64,000 bases of DNA, taken from NCBI RefSeq assembly GCF_030247185.1, contig NC_080570.1, positions 6,917,161 to 6,981,160 of the forward strand. The letters are read 5' to 3'. A model generated the notes under the pieces. It worked only from the letters and a program-made list of their open reading frames with translations. It was not told where the DNA came from and did no database searches. The DNA is from Malaya genurostris. Lineage: Eukaryota; Arthropoda; Insecta; Diptera; Culicidae. Both the position numbers and the translations under genes were made by a program. This document shows positions 21,935 through 34,410 of this stretch, in pieces. Positions within the stretch are counted from its first letter, which is position 1, and every line of letters begins with the position of its first letter.

Positions 21935-24090
21935 GCTGAATGGGAATCGACAGAAACAAAAGCCTTGCAATCAGCAGTACTGATGATAAATTTCAATCGA
22001 GAAAATCGCCTGCCACTGCCGGTCGTCTATCGGAAGCAACCATTCCGCTGCAACCAGTATTGACAAATTGTTTCGAAACTTTACCGGAGAACTCATTCCA
22101 CACACACACACACACACACACAAACCGAACAAAAAACAACCCGTTGAATTTTATTTCAACGTTGACTGATTTTCAAAAAAACAATAAACACGAACCGAAG
22201 CCTTTGTTTCTCGAAACCACCAACTTTGATTTATGTTGGGAAATAGGAAAATGATTTCGAAATACCACTGCAGAAATCCGAAATTATCCGACTTATATTT
22301 ACTACAGCTGCAAGTTTACCTATTAAATTTGTCATCTGTCCGACTCACTTCGATTGCCGTCGGTCCGAGGAGCAATCGTCTCGATCTAACAAAAACAACA
22401 TAATTAGAGCATCACTTTCGCTAATGCCAGATGGTCGGAATCACTCGGAGGTACATAAAATACACTCACTCACACACACACACACACAAAAACATTGAAA
22501 CGGCGAAAACAAGAAAATTAAAACACTAGTAAAAACAGCCATAAAACAAAACTAAACTTATCTCCCGACTCCATTGTCCTTTATTTTGTCCCAATCTACT
22601 GCTAATAATGCAACCAGACCGAAAAAAGGGGCAAAAAGTTCTTATCAGTATTCGTATCACACAGCTGACCCCGGGACGACGGACGGAGGGGGGGCACCGT
22701 CGGTTGGCACTCTCGAAGCTGGTCAAAACTCAAACCAGTGTTTGGATCGATCGGGTTTGTTCTGTCCATTTGACGCACCGAGAACCACTGTGTGTGTGCC
22801 CGCCTAGCCTAGAGAGCTCAACCCCAAATTACGGTCCACACCCTTAAGAATAGAATCCATTTGTGCCGACCGAGACCGAATGTGAACTGTTACCGAACCG
22901 AGCCATAGCATAGTCAAAGTTTTCCCACTGCGCCCGGCAATAAAAACGAGCAAAAAAAAAAGCACTCACCCTTCGGCTGCTGGGCACCGGAGGAAAACAC
23001 TTACCAGCACTCACTTATGTTTTAGTGAAAGTCACACAAACACACTAACTCACATTTGGCTGGCTGGCTGGTACGGTGAATGAGAAAGTGGTAAAGTTTT
23101 CTTTTTTTTTTGCCCATTTCAAAGGGATACTACTCTTCTTCGACAGTGAACGGGGGGAAACGGTTCTTGATTGAGTCCTTTGCTCCTGGCAAAGATTCTC
23201 CATACGAACCAAATGCTGAACGTTTATTGCCTCATTATGAAGCGTAATCCAGTTCTGTGTTCGGCCTTCACCTCGCCTTCGTAGTAAAAGAAGAAAAATA
23301 CCCCACATTTCCATTCCTTAGGGCCAAAAGGTCTCGTGGGGGGGGGGGCGCGAAAGCGCCAGTCAAACAAGAGTCTGGCTAATTAAAATATCACTTTTTA
23401 ACGAGAAGCGTAAATCCACAGAGCGCCGTTGGAAAAATCGCGGCCACCAACCGCGAACTGTGCTTAGCCAAATGAATTGCGTTTACCTCTGACCGTTGGA
23501 ACGGGCGGAAACATGATCAGATTGTCCGGCCTATTTACTGGGACTGACTGGCTAATGATGCTAATTATGAGCGTAACCACGCAAAGGTCAGCCAATAATC
23601 AGATGCGCTGCGTGGAATCGCCGCCGTCGTCGTCGTCGTCGTCATAGTAATCCGCTAATCACGGGAAACGAACGGCTGATCCAGCGGTGCAAAAAAAAGG
23701 CAGCTGTATGAAGTTCCCGTTTACGTTCCTTCCAGTTACCACTAGCATTTGATATTCTACGAGGTAAAAGTGAAAACATTCATTAGCTTTTTGACTGGAA
23801 AAAAATTTTGGTTTGCATTAAAAACGACAGAAATATTGATAAATTTAAAAGATAATAATTTTCGTTCTGTTTCATCTTCGACTCGTTGATGCCTAACAGT
23901 TAATTTTGAGCTATTATGCCACATAGTAGTTCAGCATAAACCGCTAAGCAGACGTAAAGTCTCCGTTAGTTGCAGAGCATTTCAGTCTTTTTTTAATTTA
24001 GGTAAAAGAACTATTTTTAAATTTACATTACGTTTCGACTTGGACTCGTCAAGGCATAACAGTTTCTTCTGAACTGAGAGAGACGTCAAA
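21935..24090. other. Mostly single-copy sequence, no supported gene
   Basis: It contains (CA)n tracts near 22099-22122 and 22465-22490, a (GTC)n tract near 23625-23643, and minus-strand donor-like sites near 22970 and 23003 (GTGAGT, GTAAGT) that could belong to untranslated exons but lack other support. Decayed copies of the retroposon tail ('cgactcgttgatgcctaac', 'cgacttggactcgtcaagg') lie near 23878 and 24036. Confidence 0.4.
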
Positions 24091-24826
24091 TGAAATTGTA
24101 AAACAATCTAAGATCAAAAGTATTAAAAAAAACTTTAAATATTAGAAGTCAAACATACAAAATCAGGAAAAAAAAGTGCTAAATTAAAAATCCCAAGACG
24201 GAAGACAAATGTGCAAAGAGATTATTCGTCAACTAAATTAAAATTTCAGTATACAAGAAACCAAAATCTGATGTGAGAGTGCACTAGTCGATATTCAAAA
24301 ATAAAGCATTGAAATTTGAAAACTAAGAAATAACAGACAAATGATGAAAGTTTAAATTTAACAACAGAGTCCAAACGGCAAAAATTAAAAACGTCTAGAG
24401 TAAAAAATACAAGGTTGTCATACATCAAAACTGAAAAGATTACAAAAGAGAAAAACGAGAAGTTCCGGATGCCGAAATACAAAAGTTAGTTGACAATCAT
24501 AAGTCGATAACTAAAGAGTAAAAAGTAAAATGTGAAAAGTAGCAAGTACAAAGTTTGAAGCAAAACGTAAATAGTGAAAAGTGAAAAGAAATAAGTAAAA
24601 AGAAAAAAGGGATAAATAAAAAGCAAGAAATAAAAGAACAAGTAAAACGACAGTAAAACAAACAATAATTATTACAAGTGAAAAATAACAAGTAAACAGT
24701 AAAAAGAAGAAAAAAATAAGAAGTAGAGTACAAAGTAAAAAAAAGAGTAAATAAAAGGAAATAGGCGTAAAAAGTAAGAATGAAGGAGTAAGAATTAAAA
24801 TTCAACAAGTATTAGGATCCAGGAAA
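24091..24826. repeat. Degenerate 'AGTAAAA' period-7-like purine-rich sequence
   Basis: One strand is almost pure A/G with scattered T. The words 'aagtaaaaagtaaaa' and 'gtgaaaagtg' grade into the perfect heptamer array that follows. Confidence 0.7.
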
Positions 24827-25602
24827 CAAGAATCACGAATCACGAATCAAGAATCAAGAATCAAGAATCAAGAATCAAGAATCAAGAATCAAGAATCAAG
24901 AATCAAGAATCAAGAATCAAGAATCAAGAATCAAGAATCAAGAATCAAGAATCAAGAATCAAGAATCAAGAATCAAGAATCAAGAATCAAGAATCAAGAA
25001 TCAAGAATCAAGAATCAAGAATCAAGAATCAAGAATCAAGAATCAAGAATCAAGAATCAAGAATCAAGAATCAAGAATCAAGAATCAAGAATCAAGAATC
25101 AAGAATCAAGAATCAAGAATCAAGAATCAAGAATCAAGAATCAAGAATCAAGAATCAAGAATCAAGAATCAAGAATCAAGAATCAAGAATCAAGAATCAA
25201 GAATCAAGAATCAAGAATCAAGAATCAAGAATCAAGAATCAAGAATCAAGAATCAAGAATCAAGAATCAAGAATCAAGAATCAAGAATCAAGAATCAAGA
25301 ATCAAGAATCAAGAATCAAGAATCAAGAATCAAGAATCAAGAATCAAGAATCAAGAATCAAGAATCAAGAATCAAGAATCAAGAATCAAGAATCAAGAAT
25401 CAAGAATCAAGAATCAAGAATCAAGAATCAAGAATCAAGAATCAAGAATCAAGAATCAAGAATCAAGAATCAAGAATCAAGAATCAAGAATCAAGAATCA
25501 AGAATCAAGAATCAAGAATCAAGAATCAAGAATCAAGAATCAAGAATCAAGAATCAAGAATCAAGAATCAAGAATCAAGAATCAAGAATCAAGAATCAAG
25601 AA
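24827..25602. repeat. (AATCAAG)n heptamer satellite, ~110 copies
   Basis: Nearly perfect tandem heptamers; the first few read 'aatcacg'. Homogeneity implies recent expansion or conversion. Confidence 0.99.
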
Positions 25603-27110
25603 AACGAAAATAATAGGGAGAAAGCAAAACCTTAAGAGTAAAACGTGAAAAGTTAAGTTGTGTAATAAAAAGTTATAAGTAAGAAATAAATCGTACAAAG
25701 TGAAGTATGAAAATTAATAGGTGAAGCGAGTAAAAACAGTATAAAAATAAATAACTTCAGCGAATGACCTCAAAATCAAAACCGAGGTTACATAAAGTAA
25801 CATAATAATAACAGTAAGAAGAAGAAGTAAAAAAGAAGAGTAAAAAGAAGGTAAATAGTAAAAAGTAAAAAAAAACAAAAGAGAAAAGTGCTATATGTCA
25901 AAACACAAAAGTCGATTGACATAAATAAAAAACTTTTGTCAGATGTCGATAGCCAAAAAGTAGGGAGGTAAGCAACACGTAAAATGAAAAGGAAAAAGTA
26001 CACAGAAAAAAGCTAACGTAAATAGTTCAAATGAAACGTGAAAACTACTAAGTAATTAGCAAAAAGTAATAAATAAAATGAATAAAGTTAAAAATAGTAA
26101 AAGGTATACAGTAAGAAGAAAAAGTAAGCAAAAAAAAACAAATAGAAGTGTAGAAAGTAGAGTGCACAGTAAAAAGTGAACAGTAAAAATTAAAACATAA
26201 TCAGTGATAAATAAAGTGAAATGTCAAAAGCAAAAAAAAACTAAGCTAGGAGTAATAATTGAAAGGTAAAAAATAATATATAGAATAAAAAACATAATAT
26301 AAACCGTGAAAATAAATAGTAACACATAAATAAGTTTAAAATAAGAAGTAAATATTAAAAGGTAGAAGTAAGAAGTAAATAATAAAAGGTAAAAATAAGA
26401 AGTAATATGTAAAAAGTAAGAATTAAAGAGAAAAAAGTAAAACTGCGAAGCAAGAAGTGAAAATTAAAAATTAGAAAATGAAAAGTAACAAGCAAAAAAA
26501 TATGTAGTAAGAAGGAAAATGATAATATGTAAAGAGCACAAAGTAAAACGACTTTCGGCGAATCAACGTTAAAAAGTAAATAGTAAAAACAAAATGTAAG
26601 AAAGTTAAAAGTGAAAAGTAAAAAGTAAAATTTAGAAAGTAAAATGTAAGGAGTGAAATTGTGTGATAAGAAGTGACAATTGAAAAGTAAGAAGCAAAAA
26701 AATAAAACGAGTAAGTAAAAGTTGAAGGATATAAAGCAAAGCACAGAAAGTAAAACGAATTTCGGCGAATGACTTAAAAAAATAAAATGTAAAAAAGTTA
26801 AAACTAGAAGGTAAAAGGTAAAAAGTAAACTGTAGAAAGTAAAAGAGTAAAAAAGTAAAATTGTGAAGTAAGAAGTTAATTTTCATGAAAAAATGAAAAA
26901 AAAGAAAAGTAAGAAAAAAAAGTAAAACAGGTAGGAAGTAGAAATTAAAGAATACAAGATAAAGAGCACAAAGCAAAACGAATTTCGGTGAAAGACCTCA
27001 AGGTTAAAGCTAAGGCTAAATAGACAATAATAAGAATAAATAAAATGAGATAAGTAAAAGGTGAAAAAGTAATATGTCGAAGGTGAAAAGTCTGAAATTG
27101 AAAGTCAAAT
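25603..27110. repeat. Degenerate 'GTAAAAA' purine-rich satellite
   Basis: Irregular 'aaaagtaaaaagtaag' words, interrupted three or four times by 'acgaatttcggcgaatgac'-like sentences (about 25757, 26550, 26755, 26978), suggesting a higher-order unit. Poly-Phe/Leu/Tyr open frames on the other strand are by-products of composition. Confidence 0.75.
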
Positions 27111-27359
27111 ATTAAATATTGAATTGAACTAAGAGAAACGTTAGAATCACGTTACTGAATTTAATTGAAGTCTGGTCGTGTTTGTGTTCTTTACACATTT
27201 CTAATAGTTTGGGCAATATTTATGCATAGCTTAGAAATTTTCGCATAATTAAACGATCATTCCATCAGCCATCTTCCTTAAGCAGAAGATCCATTTAGCT
27301 TCGCGCTAAATTAAAATTTAAGTTTATAACTTAAATTGCTAGTAATCAGTTTGCCTTAC

Positions 27360-27519
27360 CTTTCGGGTCCTTATATAGCGGATCCGTAATTATTACCCCG
27401 GCATAAAGAAGCTGTCCGGTCACAATCAACCCAATTAACAACCCCGGCTTTTCGAATTCGTTCTTCTGACCGGGCATGAAAGGATGCTGCAAGCAAGCGA
27501 TAAGCGCCTCCGAAAACAT
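27360..27519 (-). CDS. Candidate coding exon with a transmembrane helix, gene unidentified
   Basis: Minus strand. The open frame begins at ATG 27519-27517 with MFSEALIACLQHPFMPGQKN and continues to KPGLLIGLIVTGQLLYAGVI...DPLYKDPK, followed by G|GTAAGG, a good donor at 27359, in phase 1. The stretch LLIGLIVTGQLLYAGVIIT is a convincing single membrane helix flanked by charged residues. Codon and base composition stand out from the surrounding repeats. The frame is also open upstream (SREEV before the Met), and a possible acceptor CAG lies just before that, so the segment may be an internal exon rather than the first. I do not recognise the family. Confidence 0.6.
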
Positions 27520-28204
27520 CACTTCTTCTCGTGAAACTGTCGGCACGGGATGATGAAGATAAGTCTACTAAAACTGTGTACTTTGTTACAACTAAAAGTG
27601 GATCGTTTCCCCTCCCGCCGGTGCTGGCTCTCGTTGCTCTCATTTCACCCGCCCACCACTTCCCTTCATCATCATCATCACCATCACCATCACCAGTATC
27701 ACCGTCATCTTTTCTCTCGTGCAGCGCACAACGGCAAAGTAAAAGTTGTGGGGCGATGAAAATTAAGAAGGAAATCAACCCTTAAGAACTTCTCCCTGAC
27801 ACTCACCGGTTGAGTGTTTTGTACCACTTTTTGTGTACTGCCCACTTCAGCGTGAAACTTTAACCGGGCGGTAAGTATGTATGGGTGTGACAGTCGTGTC
27901 CGAACGAAAGCAACCAACTAAATGAGAATGGCCACAGATCGGTTGGACGAAAGACTTCAGCTTGGTTGGTTGGTTCTGAATTTTGACATTCAAGCTATAT
28001 TCATAAGTGGTTGATTATGGTTTCACGATTATGAATTCTTGAATTCATGAACTCAAATTTAGGATCAATTCAGGATTAGTCGGAGCTTTAAATTTTTATC
28101 TTTTCAAATTCGCTTTCAAAATATCAACTGAATTAATTTCCGGAGAAACGTTCCATTCGAGGAAGCTGTTTTTCGACGAAACGGTTTTCGGCCAAATGAC
28201 CTGA
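27520..28204. other. Single-copy sequence upstream of the candidate exon
   Basis: It contains (CAT)n/(CACCAT)n around 27667-27700. It could hold the promoter or upstream intron of the minus-strand gene. No clear TATA/Inr pair was found. Confidence 0.35.
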
Positions 28205-31165
28205 GAGCAAGTTCAAGACTCATGCCTCAGGACTCCGGATCCTTGACTCTGGATTCTTAACTGTAGACTTTGAACTCCGGATGTTAGACTCTGGACTTTG
28301 GACTCTAGACTCTAAACTCCGAGCTCTGGGCACTAGAAAACGGACTCTAGACTCTGAACTTTGGACGCTGGACTCCGTAATCTGGACTCTGTAAATTAGA
28401 CTCTGAATTCTAGACTCTGGACTCTAAACTCTGGACTCTGGACACTATAAAATTGACTCTAGACTCCGGAATCTGGACTATAGACTCTCGACTCTATACT
28501 CTAAACTTCGGACTCTGGGCTCAGGACTCTAGATTACGAATTATAGACTCTAGACTCAGGACTCCGGATTCTATACTCTGGACTTTGGACTCTAGATTCT
28601 GGACTCTAGACTCTGGACTTTAGACTCTGGACTTTAGACTCTGAGCTAAAGACTTTGGACTTTGGGTTATAGACTCCGTACTTTGAACTCTCTCTACACT
28701 CTGGACTCTAGACTCTAGATTCTAAACTCAGAATTCTAGACTCTGGACTCTTGACTCCGGACTATAGACTCGGCATTCTAGACTCTGGGCTTTGGACGCT
28801 GAACTTTGTACTCTGGACGCCGGATTCTAGACTCTGGACTTTGGACTCTAGTTTCTGAACTCTAGACTCGGGACTCTAGACTCTGAACTAAAGACTTTGG
28901 ACGCTGCACTCTGGATTATAGACTCCGTACTTTGGACTCTGGAATACACTCTGGACTCTAGACTCTAGATTCTAAACTCAGGATTCTAGACTCTGGACTC
29001 TTGACTCCGGACTCTAGACTTTGGACTTTAGACTTTGGACTCTGGAACATGAACACTGGACTATAGACTCTGGAATCTAGACACTGGGCTTTGGACGCTG
29101 GACTTCGTACTCTGGACTCCGGATTCTAGACTCTGAACTTTGGACTCTAGATTCTGAACTAAAGACTTTGGACGTTACATTCTAGACTCGGGACAATAGA
29201 ATCTGTACTCTGGATTATAGACTCTGGACATTGAACGCTATGCATTTGAGACTCTGGATTTTGGACGCTGGACTCTGCACTCTGGAATATATACTCTGGA
29301 ATCTAGACTCTGAACTCTAAACTCTGGACTCTAGACTCTAAACTCCAGACTGTGGACACTAAAATAAAGGACTCTAGACTGCAGACTCTGTACTGTAGAC
29401 ACTCGACTCTCGACTCTAAACTTCGGATTCTGAGCTCTGGACTCTAGACTACGGACTCTGGACTCCGGACTCTTAACTCCGGACTTGAGACTCGGGATTC
29501 TAGACTCTGGACTCTAGACTCTAAACTCTGGACTTTAGACACTATAAAAAGAACTCTAGACTTCGGACTCTGGACTAGACTCTCGACTCTAGATTCTAAA
29601 CTTCGGACTCTGGGCTCTGGACTTTGGACTCTAGACTCTGGACTATAGACTCTGTATTCTAGACTCTGGGCTTTGGACGCTGGACTTCGTACTCTGGACT
29701 CCGGATTCTAGACTCTGGACTTTGGACTTCTAAACTAAAGACTTTGGACGCTGCATTCTAGACTCGGGACAATAGAATCTGGACTCTGGATTATAGACTC
29801 TGGACTTTGATACCCTGGATTTTGGGCGCTGGACTCTGCACTCTGGAATCTAGACTCTGAACTCTAAACTCCAGACTGTGGACACTATAAAAAAGGACTC
29901 TAGACTGCGGACTTTGTACTGTAGACACTCGACTCTAAACTTCGGATTCTGAGCTCTGGACTCTAGACTACGGAGTCTAGACTCAGGACTCTTAACTCCG
30001 GACTTGAGACTCGGGCCTCTAGACTCTGTACTCTAGACTCTTAACTCTGGACTTTAGACACTATAAAAAGAACTCTAGACTTCGGATTCTGGACTAGACT
30101 TTCGACTCTAGATTTTAAACTTCGGATTCGGGACTCTGCAGTCTAGACTACGGACTCTAGCCTCTGGATTCCGGATACTAGACTCTGAACTCTAGATTCT
30201 GGACTATATTCTGGATTCTAGATTCTGTACTTTGGACGCTGGACTCCGTAACTCTGGACTCTAGACTCTGGTTTCTAGACTCTAAACTTCGGACTCTAGT
30301 CTCTGGACTCTGGACACTAGACTACGGATTTTAGACTCCGGACTGTGGAATATGGATACTATAGACTCTGAATTCTAGACTCTGGATTTTGAACTCCGTA
30401 CTCTGGACTCGTGGATATGGATTCTGGACTCTAAACACTGGACTCTATTTAGACTCTAAACTCTAGAAAACGGACTCTAGTCTCCAAACTTTGGACTCCG
30501 GATTCTAGACTTTGGATATTGAAATCTAGACTCTGTACTATAATCTCAAGTCTATAGAATCTGGATTCTAGACTTTGAACTTTGGACGCTGGACTATAGA
30601 CTCTAGAATCCGGACAATAGACTCTGGGCTCTGGATTGTAGACTCTCTAGACTTCGGACTCTGAACTCCGAATTCTAGACTCTGGACTTATGACGATGTA
30701 CTCTGGAATATAGACTCTAGATCCGAAACTCTGGAGCCTAGACTCTAAACTCTCGATTCTGGAGTCTAGACTCTAAACTCCGGACTCTGAACACTAAAAA
30801 CGGATTCTAGACTTCGGACTCTTTATTCGAGACTCTGGACTAAGACTCTAAACTTTGGACTCTGGGCTCTGGACATTAGACTACGGATTCTGGGCTCTGG
30901 ACGAACTCTGAACTCTGGCCTCTGAATACTAGACTCTAGCCTCTGGGCTCCGGATTCTAGACTCTGGACTCTGGGTTCTTGTTTTTGAACTCTGGGATCT
31001 GAATTCTAGACTTTGGACTCGGACTCTGGACTGTACACTCCGGACTCTGGGTTCTGGATTTAAAATTCTGGGCTCCGGACCCTGAGCTGTAGACTCCAAA
31101 CTCTGACTTCTTGACTCAGGGCTCTTGACTCTAGGCTCTGGGCTATGAGCTCTGGACGCTGGACT
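28205..31165. repeat. (RACTCTR)n heptamer satellite, degenerate, ~3 kb
   Basis: Words GACTCTA, GACTCTG, AACTCTG and GACTTTG run head to tail at a spacing mostly of 7. Longer blocks recur, for example 'ctctgggctttggacgctgg' near 28787, 29085 and 29665, so there is a secondary higher-order period of several hundred bases. Confidence 0.92.
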
Positions 31166-32800
31166 CCGAAATCAGGAGTCAATACCAAGAAAACATAACT
31201 CAGCATTTAGATCTTAGGCCTCTGAACTCTGGGCTCTTGGACTATAGACTCAGGGCTATGGACTGATGAACCTGAACTCTGAACTCAAGAATATGGACTC
31301 AGGATAAAAGATCTAATTTCTAGGATTCGGAACTCTTGATCGAAAAATCAGGACTGAGGGTTCAAGATTCAAAACTCACGGGTAAAGATTCAACTGTTGA
31401 GACTCTAGACTAAATAATCAAAAATAGAGAATTATGATTGAAAAAACATAAATCGAGACCGGAAAATCCTGCATCAAAAATCAAAAGCCAATACAAATAG
31501 CACCGAAATCGTCAAATCGAATCGCATCCTTACAACTCCATAATTGAGCTTCCGACCGGAAGTAAACGGTAAACATTTTTAGCAGAAACTAGGAGCAGCA
31601 GCAACAGCAAGGGGGAAAATGGGTCATCGAAATCAATAAAATCCCTGCTGACTTGGTGCCAACGGGTACCGGAGCTGCTGCTGCTGCCTCGGCTTACCAA
31701 TCCAATCAGTGTCTCGTGCGGATGATGCTGACGCCAGTGTAATTGTAGCGGCCTAATTGCGCCGACTGATCATGGCTGTGGAGAAGGCAAACCCTCTTCG
31801 CCGCTGAATTCCCCAAAGGGAAGCTGCTGGAACTGTTCTAATCACGCAAAACACGGTGACCTGGGGGGAGGTGGCGGTGGCGGTGGCAGTTGGCGGGTGG
31901 CAAACGGGGTGAAAACGGCTCCTCCTTTCATATCGGTCCATATTACGGTCTGCTGAAGAAGACTGTCGAGATGAGATGACACCAGCATCAGCAAGCAAGG
32001 ATGAAGGAGACAGGACTGTGCGCATAAAGAATTTAAAAATATGTTCACATAATCCCATAAATTAATATTCTATTGATTCAATTATTTTTCTGTTCGCTGC
32101 ATTGTGTATGCTAGGCATGTTTCTGGTTTTGCCAATTTGTGGTGGCATGTCGGTTTGTGAACCGTCTGTTTTTTACGCTCTCGGTCGGTACGAACAAACA
32201 GCCGTACCCGCCTGGCTTCAGTTCTGGGCTATGATTATGACGACGATGCCTGGTGGGTTCCACCGAATGTGCGTGTATTTTTGCGTTTCGAGTTCCACGA
32301 GTGAACGAGAGAGAGAGGCAGAAAGAGGGCGCAAAGGGCGTTCAAATGATGCTTAGTGAATGAATAATCAAAACAGACAGGTTCGGATGGAAAATTGTTG
32401 TTTGCTTATGTCGCGCAATGCGTGCAGGAGCGGTAGCCAAAAAATTTCCGCTCCGCTTCGACGAGGACATTTTTTTGTTCACTTGGTGTATCGCGACAAA
32501 CCAACTACCGTGCTAAAATATTGGAATTTTACAAATGAAAAACTACGGTTACCCCTTGTTTTTTTTTTTATTAAATATCTTCACTAAACGTTCGTGGAAT
32601 ACTGGATTGACGAACTTTCTTTTAGCTTGGTTTTTTTGTGACTGAAAAAAAACTTCTTACTTCAATTCAAACTATCCTCAGAGTTCTTGTACTAAAATTC
32701 AATCAAAAACTCAATGAAATAAAATTAGAGTCCCACTGCTTTTCAAAACTTTAAGCTCTATAAGTCGAATAAAAAAATTAAGTAATCAACTTTGGAGATG
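31166..32800. other. Single-copy sequence, no supported gene
   Basis: CAG/CTG-rich patches (about 31595, 31675) and short open frames on both strands with no domain. A minus-strand donor-like GTAAGC at about 31697 could end an untranslated exon, but support is thin. Confidence 0.4.
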
Positions 32801-34410
32801 TAAAGAGTAAAGAGTAAAGAGTAAGAAGTAAAGAATAAAGAGTAATGAGTAAAAAGTAAAAAGTAAAGAGTAATGAGTAACGAGTAACGAGTAACGAGTA
32901 ACGAGCAACGAGCAACGAGCAACGAGTAAAGAGCAAAGAGCAAAGAGCAAAGAGCAAAGAGCAAAGAGCAAAGAGCAAAGAGCAAAGAGCAAAGAGCAAA
33001 GAGCAAAGAGCAAAGAGCAAAGAGCAAAGAGCAAAGAGCAAAGAGCAAAGAGCAAAGAGCAAAGAGCAAAGAACAAAGAGTAAAGAGCAAAGAGCAAAGA
33101 GCAAAGAGCAAAGAGCAAAGAACAAAGAGCAAAGAGCAAAGAGCAAAGAGCAAAGAGTAAAGAGTAGAGTGAAGAGTAAAGAGTAAAGAGTAAAGAGTAA
33201 AGAGTAAAGAGTAAAGAGTAAAGAGTAAAGAGTAAAGAGTAAAGAGTAAAGAGTAAAGAGTAAAGAGTAAAGAGTAAAGAGTAAAGAGTAAAGAGTAAAG
33301 AGTAAAGAGTAAAGAGTAAAAAGTAAAGAGTAAAGAGTAAAGAGTAAAGAGTAAAGAGTAAAGAGTAAAGAGTAAAGAGTAAAGAGTAAAGAGTAAAGAG
33401 TAAAGAGTAAAGAGTAAAGAGTAAAGAGTAAAGAGTAAAGAGTAAAGAGTAAAGAGTAAAGAGTAAAGAGTAAAGAGTAAAGAGTAAAGAGTAAAGAGTA
33501 AAGAGTAAAGAGTAAAGAGTAAAGAGTAAAGAGTAAAGAGTAAAGAGTAAAGAGTAAAGAGTAAAGAGTAAAGAGTAAAGAGTAAAGAGTAAAGAGTAAA
33601 GAGTAAAGAGTAAAGAGTAAAGCGTAAAGAGTAAAGAGTAAAGAGTAAAGAGTAAAGAGTAAAGAGTAAAGAGTAAAGAGTAAAGAGTAAAGAGTAAAGA
33701 GTAAAGAGTAAAGAGTAAAGAGTAAAGAGTAAAGAGTAAAGAGTAAAGAGTAAAGAGTAAAGAGTAAAGAGTAAAGAGTAAAGAGTAAAGAGTAAAGAGT
33801 AAAGAGTAAAGAGTAAAGAGTAAAGAGTAAAGAGTAAAGAGTAAAGAGTAAAGAGTAAAGAGTAAAGAGTAAAGAGTAAAGAGTAAAGAGTAAAGAGTAA
33901 AGAGTAAAGAGTAAAGAGTAAAGAGTAAAGAGTAAAGAGTAAAGAGTAAAGAGTAAAGAGTAAAGAGTAAAGAGTAAAGAGTAAAGAGTAAAGAGTAAAG
34001 AGTAAAGAGTAAAGAGTAAAGAGTAAAGAGTAAAGAGTAAAGAGTAAAGAGTAAAGAGTAAAGAGTAAAGAGTAAAGAGTAAAGAGTAAAGAGTAAAGAG
34101 TAAAGAGTAAAGAGTAAAGAGTAAAGAGTAAAGAGTAAAGAGTAAAGAGTAAAGAGTAAAGAGTAGAGTAAAGAGTACAGAGTAAAGAGTAAAGAGTAAA
34201 GGGTAGAGTGAAGAGTAAAGAGTAAAAAGTAAAGAGTAAAGAGTAAAGAGTAAAGAGTAAAAAGTCAAGAGTAAAGAGTAAAGAGTAAAGAGTAAAGAGT
34301 AGAGTAAAGAGTAAAGTGTAAAGAGTAAAGAGTAAAGAGTAAAGAGTAAAGAGTAAAGCGAAAAGAGTTGAGTAGAGTGAAAAGTAAAGAGTAAAGAGTA
34401 AAGAGTAATG
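32801..34410. repeat. (GAGCAAA)n then (GAGTAAA)n heptamer satellite, ~1.6 kb
   Basis: At 32926-33155 the unit is mostly GAGCAAA, from about 33156 it is GAGTAAA, nearly perfect to about 34160, then irregular. The switch is a single C/T substitution fixed over many adjacent copies. Confidence 0.98.

Noticed and set aside
24827..25602. CRISPR-like or centromeric interpretation of the heptamer array
   Set aside because: No spacers or repeat-spacer structure, and far too short a unit. A simple satellite explains it.
24246..26976. Minus-strand Phe/Leu/Tyr-rich open frames
   Set aside because: By-product of A/G-rich satellite composition on the plus strand.
32778..34268. Minus-strand ORF of 496 codons repeating LYSLLFT, and overlapping frames
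   Set aside because: It is a translated heptamer satellite: 7 nt repeated three times gives a 7-codon period with no stop. No start context, no composition of a real protein.
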